A DNA stretch of 64,000 bases from Gammaproteobacteria bacterium. GTDB taxonomy: Bacteria > Pseudomonadota > Gammaproteobacteria > Pseudomonadales > Pseudohongiellaceae. Where the stretch lies: the NCBI GenBank assembly GCA_030831125.1, contig JAURLQ010000089.1:62001-126000 (forward strand), read 5' to 3'. Positions 55,127 through 64,000 of this stretch are shown here, one piece after another. The position numbers and the translations under genes are program-made. The notes below the pieces were generated by a model. The model did no database searches, had not been told where the DNA came from, and saw only the letters and a program-made list of their open reading frames with translations. Position 1 is the stretch's first letter. Every line of letters begins with the position of its first letter.

Positions 55127-56182
55127 CTATGAGGCGATAGAGGGCAGGCCCTCTGCCTGCCATTGCAGCAACCCTCCCTTGATATTGGCTACCTTTTCCC
55201 ACCCTTCTTTCCTCAGGATAGTGGCAGCCAGGACTGAACGTTTGCCGGACCGGCAGATAGTCATCACCGGTTTGTCCTTCGGCACTTCGTTCAGGCGTTC
55301 GCGAAGTTCGTTTATCGGAATGAGAAGCGCCCCTGCTATCCTGGTGCCCTCTTCTTCAGTCTCAACGGAAGTCCTGACATCCAGGATGTTGACCGATCCC
55401 CTGTTTGCCGCTACCCACTGTGGTGTAACCTCAAGCATACCGCTATAGGTGACGACGACAGGTGCCCAATCCGGTGGTTCAGGCATCTTGTCGGGTTTAC
55501 CCGCTTTGAGATTGGCGGGAACTGCGATATCGATCTGCCGTGGGTGGGGCAGGTTCATGTTCTCCATATAACCGACAAAATCCACTTCATTGGCCTGGCC
55601 ACCGATACGGGGGTTGTATTCCTTCTCTTCGCCGATGCTGCTGGCATTACGCCCGGTGTAATCGTGGGCTGGATATACGATGCAGTCATCAGGCAATGCG
55701 AACAGTTTTTCGCGGATGGAGTTATAGAGCTTGTTAGCTGATCCCTGCTGGAAATCAGTACGGCCGCAACCCCGGATCAACAGTGTATCCCCTGTGAAGA
55801 CCATGGTCCTGGCATCCAGTACCAAAGAAATACAGCCGTCCGTATGGCCAGGCGTCTCCAGAACATGCAGTGAATGCCTGCCAAAGTCGTAGGCATCCCC
55901 TTCCTTGACACTGATATCCAGTGGGTCGATAGCGGAAGGCACCGAGGCGACGATATCGCATCCTGTGTGATGCTTCATTAGCCAAGCCCCTGTCACATGA
56001 TCTGCATGACAGTGTGTTTCGATACAAGCCTTGAGGGTCAGCCCCAGTTCCCGTACCAGGGCCAGGTCACGATCGTGTTGCTCATAGACAGTATCGATAA
56101 ACACAGCCTCATGACTGTCTTCATCGGCCAGCAGGTAGGAGAAGGTGCCGGAGGCCTGGTCAAATAGTTGTTTGAAAACCAT
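55127..56182 (-). CDS. Persulfide dioxygenase-rhodanese fusion (MBL + rhodanese)
   Basis: 351 residues. The N-terminal half is an ETHE1-like metallo-beta-lactamase domain with an intact iron site: THCHADHVTG, LETPGHTDGCISL, FTGDTLLIRGCGRTDF and VYPAHDYTG. The C-terminal ~100 residues are a rhodanese domain with active Cys in MTICRSGKRSVLAATIL. Fusions of this type (CstB/BlH/PRF class) oxidise glutathione or protein persulfides and transfer the sulfane sulfur, protecting against H2S. Cytoplasmic. Situated alone; no sqr or sulfide-quinone gene nearby. Confidence 0.9.
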   Translation of the reverse strand: MVFKQLFDQASGTFSYLLADEDSHEAVFIDTVYEQHDRDLALVRELGLTLKACIETHCHADHVTGAWLMKHHTGCDIVASVPSAIDPLDISVKEGDAYDFGRHSLHVLETPGHTDGCISLVLDARTMVFTGDTLLIRGCGRTDFQQGSANKLYNSIREKLFALPDDCIVYPAHDYTGRNASSIGEEKEYNPRIGGQANEVDFVGYMENMNLPHPRQIDIAVPANLKAGKPDKMPEPPDWAPVVVTYSGMLEVTPQWVAANRGSVNILDVRTSVETEEEGTRIAGALLIPINELRERLNEVPKDKPVMTICRSGKRSVLAATILRKEGWEKVANIKGGLLQWQAEGLPSIAS

Positions 56183-56293
56183 ATATGTTCAATCCTGCAA
56201 TAGAGGCTGTTGTATGTTTTGGAGAGATTCACTTCAAGCCAAAGGATTATCTCTTATGTCCGCTTAGGCGCGCTTACTTTGTTGCAGCGCTCG

Positions 56294-57052
56294 TCATATA
56301 GCTGTGGGAGCCGCCTGGGATGCAGGGCGACCTGCTGCTCTTGATTTCTTCAGACTCCTTACCCTGATGCCATTGCCCGGCCCGCTTTTTACTTCAAAAA
56401 GTCCCGTTGCCTTGTAAAGATCGCTCAATTTCTTGAAGCCGTAATTGCGAGAATCGAAAGAAGCATGGTTGGAAATGTGCTGGCCAACCTCTCCCAGATT
56501 GGCCCATCCGTCCTCTTCCTCAACTGCTTCAACAGCCTTGCGCAGCAGATTGATGAGTTTGGTATCACTCTTGAGGTTTCGTGGCGCGGCTTTCTGGCTT
56601 CTACCCTCATCCTCCAGCTCTTCCAGCTCTTCCAGTTGCAGGAACAGGGAACAGCAGTTCCTGAAAGGTTTTGGCGTTTTGTCTTCTCCGAAGCCAATCA
56701 CAACCTTCCCCTCTGCGAGTGCGCGAGTCACCAACGGTGTAAAATCGCAATCGGACGAAACCAGACAGATCACATCAACACCCTTGGTATAAAGTACATC
56801 CATGACATCAATGACCAGCGCGATGTCAGAAGCATTTTTGCCCTTTACAAGATCAAACTGCTGAACCGGCACAATGGCATATTCATGCAGTTGTTTCTCC
56901 CAGGATTTGAGGCGGTCACTTTTCCAGTTGCCATAGGCTTTTCGGATATTGACCACGCCATATTTGGCCAACTCAGTAAGGATGAGATCGATTTTTGATG
57001 CCGACGCATTATCGGCATCGATGAACATCGCAATTTTTTGTTTGTCACTCAT
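56294..57052 (-). CDS. NYN-domain protein with C-terminal OST-HTH/LOTUS-like domain
   Basis: 252 residues. The N-terminal NYN (PIN-like ribonuclease) domain shows the acidic catalytic residues in AMFIDADNASASKIDLIL, KNASDIALVIDVMDVLY and VSSDCDFTPLVTRALAEGK. The C-terminal ~80 residues (LINLLRKAVEAVEEEDGWANLGEVGQHISNHASFDSRNYGFKKLSDLYKATGLFEV) form the OST-HTH/LOTUS domain, a probable RNA-binding fold. Proteins of this layout (DUF88/LabA-like) are predicted RNases; the substrate is unknown. The C-terminal tail is Ala/Arg/Gly-rich and disordered. Preceded by AGAGAG. Confidence 0.85.
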   Translation of the reverse strand: MSDKQKIAMFIDADNASASKIDLILTELAKYGVVNIRKAYGNWKSDRLKSWEKQLHEYAIVPVQQFDLVKGKNASDIALVIDVMDVLYTKGVDVICLVSSDCDFTPLVTRALAEGKVVIGFGEDKTPKPFRNCCSLFLQLEELEELEDEGRSQKAAPRNLKSDTKLINLLRKAVEAVEEEDGWANLGEVGQHISNHASFDSRNYGFKKLSDLYKATGLFEVKSGPGNGIRVRSLKKSRAAGRPASQAAPTAI

Positions 57053-57080
57053 ACTCTCTCCCGACCATACTGGTTCCTGA

Positions 57081-58484
57081 TCACTGCTGCCTCAAGCTCG
57101 TGAGTTTGGCTGATTGCAGCATATTTCCTGTCAACAATCCCGCCCAGGAGCAGGCCATGCCCACAAACATGGCAGGCACAGGGAAATCTTCCACGCCGTA
57201 TTCACAAATTACGTACCCCAGCAAACCCAGGCTCATGGCCAACCAGGCTCCCAGACTGCTTCTGTGCTTGCCGAACAGGGCGTTCAACATCGGAATGAGA
57301 ATGGACACTGCGCCAAGCGTTGAAGATTCAGCCACCAGGTCGTAGATGCTGTCACTGCTGAACGCAATGGCTGTTGATATTACCGCAATGAAGGCAACCG
57401 AAAGCCTCGAAATTCGCAACAGCCCGGCATCATCAATATCGGGATAGAAAAGTGGGCGAATGAGGTTTTCAGCCAGAATGGATGAAGGCGCCAGCAGTGC
57501 GCCACTGCAGGTGCTGAATACTGCAGATATCAGGGAACCGAAAAACAGTGCCTGCACCCACAATGGTGCATGACCTTCCACCAGCCGCAGAATAATGTTC
57601 TGTCTTTCACCTTCCAACAGTGCCGGGTCCAGTTGAAAAACCACCAGACCAAGGTACAGAGGCAGCATGGCAAAACACAAATAGAGCACTGCCCCGAAAA
57701 TTGTAGACCATACGGCTATATTCTCGGTTCTGGCAGCATTGGCACGCTGGAATATATCCTGTGAAGCCAGTGATCCGAGCGCCAGTGTCATCCATGCTGC
57801 AAGGTAATCCAGCCAGCTCATGCCGTTATCACTGGAAGGAAAAAAATCAAGAAAATATACTGTGGGCGGGGCGAATACTGCTGCCATTTCAACTTGTGAA
57901 GAGAGATTGATACAAAGGAACACCAGCCCTGCCATGATGACCAGACTTTGGACAAAGTCGGTAATCGAGACAGCCCACATGCCACCTGCTGCTGTATAAC
58001 AGGTAACGACAAGCGCACTTATCAACCTGCCGTAAACCTGATCAATGCCAAAGGCGCTCTCGAACAGGAAGGCCAACGCAATAATCTGGGCGGCAGCATA
58101 ACCGACAAAGGTCAGGATCATGAAAAAGGAAGACAGGTATTCGGTTTTCCTGCCATAGGCATTATGAAAAAGATCGCCAAGTGTCAGCAGGTTTTGCCGA
58201 TACAACGGCCTGACCAGAAAGAGCCCGAACAGCAACAAACACAGACAGGCCCCGAAAGGATCTTCCATAACCCCCAGCAGTCCATGTTCAATGAATTCAC
58301 TGCTGGCACCCAATATGGTCTCTGATCCGAACCACAAGGCAAAAAGAGCGAAGGAGCTCAGCACGAAAGGCAGGCGCCTGCCTGCATTGAAAAAGTCACT
58401 GCTACCATGCACAAAGGTACTGGCGAAATAGCCCAGCACCAGCGTACCGGCAAGGTATAGCGTGACAAGAAACCCAAGGGACAT
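57081..58484 (-). CDS. Sodium:solute symporter family protein
   Basis: 467 residues from ATG 58484; an ATG at 58526 adds 14 residues ahead of the first span and has no better ribosome site. About 13 membrane spans (GFLVTLYLAGTLVLGYF, ALFALWFGSETILGASSEF, FFMILTFVGYAAAQIIALAFLF, VTCYTAAGGMWAVSITDFVQSLVIMAGL, and others). The TAAGGMWAVSITDFVQ block and the early YF-G-R-LPF motif are the SSSF (SLC5-like) pattern. Inner membrane; it takes up an unidentified small molecule with Na+. 28 bases upstream of the NYN gene on the same strand. Confidence 0.87.
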   Translation of the reverse strand: MSLGFLVTLYLAGTLVLGYFASTFVHGSSDFFNAGRRLPFVLSSFALFALWFGSETILGASSEFIEHGLLGVMEDPFGACLCLLLFGLFLVRPLYRQNLLTLGDLFHNAYGRKTEYLSSFFMILTFVGYAAAQIIALAFLFESAFGIDQVYGRLISALVVTCYTAAGGMWAVSITDFVQSLVIMAGLVFLCINLSSQVEMAAVFAPPTVYFLDFFPSSDNGMSWLDYLAAWMTLALGSLASQDIFQRANAARTENIAVWSTIFGAVLYLCFAMLPLYLGLVVFQLDPALLEGERQNIILRLVEGHAPLWVQALFFGSLISAVFSTCSGALLAPSSILAENLIRPLFYPDIDDAGLLRISRLSVAFIAVISTAIAFSSDSIYDLVAESSTLGAVSILIPMLNALFGKHRSSLGAWLAMSLGLLGYVICEYGVEDFPVPAMFVGMACSWAGLLTGNMLQSAKLTSLRQQ

Positions 58485-58589
58485 CACTGTGGACCTGATG
58501 ACGCATTTGTCCATGACAGCCGCCATGGTGCTGTCATAAACTCAGCGATAGAACAATTTCGCAATATTACAGCAACAACCAGAGGCAAT

Positions 58590-59261
58590 GTGACCCTTAT
58601 GCCAGTCAAGTTTCCAGGCCTCCGCATCCGCGTCGTATCCATACTCTTCCTGTTGATTACTCTCGCATTTCTTCTGGTCTACAGGCAGCAAGCGCATGAC
58701 TTTGTGCAGGATCAGCTTCGTCTGCTGGACATCAGGGTTGCGGCTGTATTTTTTCTGGCAGCTTTTGCAACCGGATCAGTTTTGCTGGTACCGGCCTCGA
58801 TCATGATGCTGATAGGTGGCTACTATTTCGGGCTTACCTGGGGCACCCTGTTGAATCTCACCGGATTCGGGCTGGGGGCAATGGCTTCTTTCATGGCTTC
58901 CCGCTTTCTGGTGCATGACCTTGCCGCGCGCTACATCCCACGCAGCGTGTTCCTCAGGATGCAGGAAACCCATCGGCATGGCTGGCCACTGGTGGCAGTA
59001 CTTCGGCTTACAGGTATTATTCCATCCGTGCTTATCAACTATGCAATGGGCCTGACCTCAATCAAACCGATGACATTTTTTTGGGCTTCGGTAATTTTTA
59101 CCATCCCGAACGCCCTGATCCTGACCTACGCCGGTGTTGCAGGTGAGGAATTCCAGGAAAGTGGCGATATGGGCAACCTGCTGCTGGCAGTAGCTTTTAT
59201 TGGCTTCATGAGCTTTGCAGGCTGGCTGTTGCGCAAAAAATTAGGCACAAGTACAAATTGA
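58590..59261 (+). CDS. TVP38/TMEM64 (VTT-domain, DedA-like) membrane protein
   Basis: 223 residues from GTG 58590 with AGAGG upstream (ATG 58599 is an alternative). Six or so spans; the VTT hallmark is visible in LLVPASIMMLIGGYYFGLTWGTLLNLTGFGLGAMASFMASRFLV and LVAVLRLTGIIPSVLINYAMGLTSIKPMTFFWAS. Family members are implicated in lipid scrambling or transport and membrane homeostasis. Divergent from the symporter gene with about 105 bases between. Confidence 0.88.
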   Translation: MTLMPVKFPGLRIRVVSILFLLITLAFLLVYRQQAHDFVQDQLRLLDIRVAAVFFLAAFATGSVLLVPASIMMLIGGYYFGLTWGTLLNLTGFGLGAMASFMASRFLVHDLAARYIPRSVFLRMQETHRHGWPLVAVLRLTGIIPSVLINYAMGLTSIKPMTFFWASVIFTIPNALILTYAGVAGEEFQESGDMGNLLLAVAFIGFMSFAGWLLRKKLGTSTN

Positions 59262-59423
59262 TGAAGGATATTCCAGTCAGGAACTTGTATTCCAGAAATA
59301 TACCCCGCATGCATCAATAATCAGAACAAACAGTTGACTACCCGAAGGTATTCCATGTCAATATTGACTGCAGCTCAAATTTTATTCCATTAGCATGGGT
59401 TTGCTGGTTTCAATACGCACTGC

Positions 59424-60558
59424 ATGAATACTGAATCAACAAAATACGATCAAGAGCTGAATACGCAGCTCACAACCATTCGTGAATACAGCGCAGACAG
59501 AATGTGGAAGGGACTGCTTGTCGTCGCACTTGGTGGCGCACCCGTTTCTGTTTCACGCGCCACTTTTACCGGGTGGTTACCGCTTTACACACTGCATTTG
59601 CTGTTGGCACTGTTTGTCACATTGATCTATTTCTCTCGTCCACTGCTACCGCACAAAATTAAAGCCTGGATTCTGGTATTACTTTTCTGGGGCGTAGGAT
59701 TACCGGGTGTTTTCTCCTTCGGCCTTTTTGCCTCCAGCCTGTTGTGGCTGGTGCTAAGCAGTTTTATCGCCAGCAGCATATTGTCTGTTCGCGAAGGCAT
59801 ATACGTTGCCTTTGCTGTCGTTGTGCTTTATTGCCTTCTTGCTACCGGTTATGTCAGCGCATTTCTTGAACTCAGTGTGGACATGAACCTTTATACCAGC
59901 GAATTTTCCTCGTGGGCCACCATGCTTATAGGAACGGGTACTTTCATCTATTTTGTCTTGCAGACAAATGTCACTTATCTGCATTCCATAACTGACTTGC
60001 TCAAAGAGGTCAGCGAAAGCCGTGATGAAATAGCCAGACTGGCCAATTACGACAAACTGACCGGCCTTGCAGTCATGCATTGGGCAGAAGAGAGAATCAA
60101 CCTGATGTTGAATCAGGCAGAACGCTCAAAAGAATATGTGGCCCTTTTTTTTTATAGACCTTGACGGTTTCAAGAATGTTAACGACACCTGGGGCCATGC
60201 TGTAGGTGACCAGCTCCTGGCAGAAGTAGCCAGAAGAATGTCGGTGCTCCTGCGCAAAACAGATACGCTCGCCAGATTTGGAGGGGATGAGTTTGTTGCA
60301 GCCATGGGCAACCTGCGAAACAAGGATACTGCACAAGAGCTCGCCAGCAAGTTGATAGAAGAAATTTCACGACCATTTATTTTCAATGGCACAAACATCA
60401 AGGTTGGAGCCAGTGTCGGCATCAGCTACTATCCTGACGACGCCAAAGATCTGGATAGTTTGCTCAAACTGGCCGATCAGGCAATGTATGACGCCAAACA
60501 ATCAGGCAAGAATTGCATCAGCACAATGGATGATGATTCAAAAACACAAAACTTATAA
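59424..60558 (+). pseudogene. Membrane diguanylate cyclase (GGDEF), interrupted by frameshift in a T9 run
   Basis: The first frame (from ATG 59424) encodes five or six spans (ATFTGWLPLYTLHLLLALFVTLIYF, AWILVLLFWGVGLPGVF, LVLSSFIASSILSV, VAFAVVVLYCLLATGYV), a linker and the start of a GGDEF domain (YDKLTGLAVMHWAEERINLML). It stops at 60164 just past a run of nine T (60145-60153). The rest (IDLDGFKNVNDTWGHAVGDQLL, inhibitory I-site RKTD, active site GGDEF, VGASVGISYYPDDA) continues in the next frame to 60558. Removing one T gives one 377-residue protein. It would make cyclic di-GMP. Sequencing error, pseudogene or phase-variable/slippage control are all possible. Confidence 0.88.
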
Positions 60559-60691
60559 TGTTGAGAAGGCACTGTCTTACTTGATTGTTCAAACCAATAC
60601 TTCACTCATCATTGGCTGCCATTACCCTTGTTTTTACAGGCAGCAAACAGACAATGCCGCAGATACATGAGATGAATTATCAGAAGGAATA

Positions 60692-60719
60692 AAAAAAGCC
60701 CTCAGAAGAGGGCTTTTTT
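60692..60719. terminator. Bidirectional Rho-independent terminator
   Basis: AAAAAAGCCCTC / GAGGGCTTTTTT with a four-base loop: a T-run on either strand, so it serves both the GGDEF gene from the left and the LigM-like gene from the right. Confidence 0.93.
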
Positions 60720-60735
60720 GCCTCCAGAGACTGGA

Positions 60736-62148
<1,413 letters not shown>

Positions 62149-62336
62149 CTATATCACGGGTCAGACAAAGGCAGGCAATCTACACGTTTGGTGTTGCCAT
62201 TGCAATCTGATGTCATTGAATGATTTTATGTTTTATTACAATGACTTAACTGCTCCCGATGGGTTAATGTACGAGACCGGACAAGCTGCATACAGCAGGT
62301 ATTCCGGCTTTCCCAATTCCACCTTCCGAAAAAGCG

Positions 62337-63767
62337 TCAAGCGGCCGGAGTAAAGCCCAACAGGGATTTGTACTCCAGAAACTCTCCAAAAGCCTGATCA
62401 CTGAACTCACGCCCGTTGCCGGAATGCTTGTATCCGCCAAAAGGAACGTTCAGGTCGAGCCCTGCATTATTGATGCTGATGTAACCGGCACGGATCTGTG
62501 CGGCTATGGCGCGGGCGTGATCAATATCCTTGCTGTGGACATAACCACCCAGGCCATATTCAGTATCGTTGGCTATTTCAATTGCCTCTTCTTCAGTATC
62601 GTAGCCAATGATACTGAGCACGGGGCCAAAGATTTCCTCTCTGGCAATTTCCATATGATTTTTCACATCCCTGAATACGGTTGGCTTGACGAAGTAACCA
62701 GCCTCAAGACCCTCGGGCTTGCCAGGGCCACCAGTCACCAGTGTGGCACCTTCTTTGATGCCACTGTTGATCAGCCGTTGTATCTTGTCCCACTGGGTCT
62801 GGGAAATGACAGGACCCATTTTGCTGTCGGCTTTCGGGTCGCCAGGTGCCCAGCTTTCGGCCGCCTCTTTGGCGATGGCACAAACCTCATCCATCAGTTT
62901 GTTGGGTACCAGCATGCGGGTCGGCGCCCTGCAGCTCTGGCCTGAATTCATCATGATGCCGGCAATGCCGCCGGTAACGGCTGCCTTGAGATCAGCATCT
63001 TCCAGAATGATATTGGGGCTCTTGCCGCCAAGTTCCTGGTGCACTCTTTTCACAGTAGGCGCTGCAGCCTGGGCTACCAGCACACCTGCTCGGGTAGAAC
63101 CGGTAATGGATACCATTGCAACATCGGGATGTTCGGCGATGGCCTGACCCACGACTGGGCCTTCGCCCTGTACAAGGTTGAATACGCCCGGTGGAACACC
63201 TGCTGCATCCAGAACCTCAGCAAATATGACTGCGGAAAATGGCGCGATTTCGGAAGGTTTGAGCACCACGGTACAACCGGTTGCCAGAGCTGGCGCCACC
63301 TTGGCGCAAACCTGATGCATGGGCCAGTTCCAGGGCGTAATGAATCCGCAGACCCCAATAGGCTCCTTCACTACACGGCTGGTGCCACGATCTTCTTCAA
63401 AGGAATACTTCGTCAGGACGCTGATGGCAGTCTTGAAATGATTGACCCCGACACCAGCCTGGACATTGTGGGCCAGTGAGGTTGGAGCGCCCATTTCTTC
63501 GGTAATGGCATCCCCTATTTCGGGTAAACGCTTTGTGTACTCTTCGACAATACGATTGAGTATGGCCAGCCGTTCTTCCCGACTGGTCCTGGACCATGAC
63601 TTGAAGGCTTTGGCAGCTGCTTTCACAGCCTTGTCCACATCAGCAGCACTACCCACATTGATGTGGCCAGCCACCTTGCCTGTGGCAGGATTGATCACTT
63701 CAAGGGCTTTTGGATTGACAGGATCAACCCATGCGCCATCTATGTAAAATTGCTTGTATTCTCGCAT
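62337..63767 (-). CDS. NAD(P)-dependent aldehyde dehydrogenase
   Basis: 476 residues from ATG 63767. Rossmann-fold block ITGSTRAGVLVAQ, active Glu in QELGGKSPNIIL, active Cys in MNSGQSCRAPTRM, and the substrate-entry PWNWPMHQVCAKVAPALATGC. C-terminal FGGYKHSGNGREFSDQAF fits the superfamily. It oxidises an aldehyde to a carboxylate in the cytoplasm. The gene is followed after ~200 bases by the LigM-like gene; together they could convert a methoxybenzaldehyde (for example vanillin) to the demethylated acid, but this is inference from proximity. Confidence 0.92.
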   Translation of the reverse strand: MREYKQFYIDGAWVDPVNPKALEVINPATGKVAGHINVGSAADVDKAVKAAAKAFKSWSRTSREERLAILNRIVEEYTKRLPEIGDAITEEMGAPTSLAHNVQAGVGVNHFKTAISVLTKYSFEEDRGTSRVVKEPIGVCGFITPWNWPMHQVCAKVAPALATGCTVVLKPSEIAPFSAVIFAEVLDAAGVPPGVFNLVQGEGPVVGQAIAEHPDVAMVSITGSTRAGVLVAQAAAPTVKRVHQELGGKSPNIILEDADLKAAVTGGIAGIMMNSGQSCRAPTRMLVPNKLMDEVCAIAKEAAESWAPGDPKADSKMGPVISQTQWDKIQRLINSGIKEGATLVTGGPGKPEGLEAGYFVKPTVFRDVKNHMEIAREEIFGPVLSIIGYDTEEEAIEIANDTEYGLGGYVHSKDIDHARAIAAQIRAGYISINNAGLDLNVPFGGYKHSGNGREFSDQAFGEFLEYKSLLGFTPAA

Positions 63768-64000
63768 TCGCGGTAACAGCTCTCTATGCCGGGCAAGCCC
63801 GGATCCAGTGAATTTCCAGTGAAACTGTATATCTGGTGTTCTGGGAACAGGGCAGCTCTTGGTGCCACCCCGTTCAGGGGAGCGCGATTATATACTCTGA
63901 GTGCTCACAAGACCACCTGGGACGGCCAGGGGAAAGTGAGGATTATCAACCGGATATGGGGAACAACAGTGTCAGGGCCTGTAAACAGCCACACGCATAA

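Overview
The window looks like chromosomal DNA from a free-living gammaproteobacterium. Supporting signs are a zapA - 6S RNA - 5-formyl-THF cyclo-ligase block flanked by ygfB, pepP and ubiH; an epd/pgk/fba/transketolase cluster; a phoBR-pstSCAB-phoU locus; SrmB-, Hsp33- and RpiA-type housekeeping genes; and an imelysin/di-haem oxidoreductase locus. Many small c-type cytochrome, DUF6152 and metallo-beta-lactamase-fold genes, and a LigM-like O-demethylase, suggest a marine or freshwater oligotroph related to Pseudomonadales sensu lato (Pseudohongiella-like). This placement is an inference, not a match I could test. I found no CRISPR array, prophage, insertion sequence, tRNA or rRNA.

Layout. 1-9.4 kb is accessory: a partial DUF1592-type cytochrome, an MBL-fold protein, a DUF6152 pair, a FadL-type porin, then a scarred stretch (4.8-7.4 kb) with a decapitated MBL gene, an FHA protein, and the 3' halves of an HlyD gene and an asparagine synthase abutting head to head. 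An NHL-repeat protein and MarC follow. 9.4-15.4 kb is an iron-related block (MauG-like peroxidase, DUF1513, imelysin, Fur box, DUF1111, imelysin). 15.4-22.7 kb is the complete phosphate-starvation locus (phoB-phoR-pstS-pstC-pstA-pstB-phoU, all on the minus strand). 22.9-24.3 kb encodes an ECF sigma factor with its DUF3379 partner. 24.4-32.6 kb holds a frameshifted srmB, hslO, a fused trpEG with its own tryptophan attenuator, a phosphate-porin homologue and small membrane or NTF2-like proteins. 32.6-38.5 kb is conserved core. 38.6-45.8 kb is central carbon metabolism (fba, pgk, epd, tkt) with a PiT phosphate transporter inserted. 46.1-49.7 kb is the methyl cycle (metK, ahcY) plus a methyltransferase. 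50.3-53.9 kb is a TetR-controlled ABC-2 exporter. 54-59.3 kb carries a RIO kinase, an MBL-rhodanese fusion, a NYN/LOTUS protein, a sodium symporter and a VTT membrane protein. 59.4-63.8 kb carries a frameshifted diguanylate cyclase, a LigM-like THF-dependent demethylase and an aldehyde dehydrogenase.

How they fit together. Phosphate is handled at three levels: a candidate PhoB-controlled OprO/P porin, high-affinity PstSCAB with PhoU/PhoR/PhoB, and a PiT carrier. The Fur-box locus is a probable periplasmic iron/haem-redox system. MetK, AhcY, 5-formyl-THF cyclo-ligase and LigM all touch one-carbon metabolism. Points most worth a second look: the trp leader peptide with three consecutive Trp codons before a fused TrpEG; two single-base frameshifts at homopolymers (srmB and the GGDEF gene); the deletion scar at about 7106; the palindrome at the edge of the truncated MBL gene; the tandem 12-bp palindromes before the TetR gene; and two unannotated small ORFs with good ribosome binding sites.
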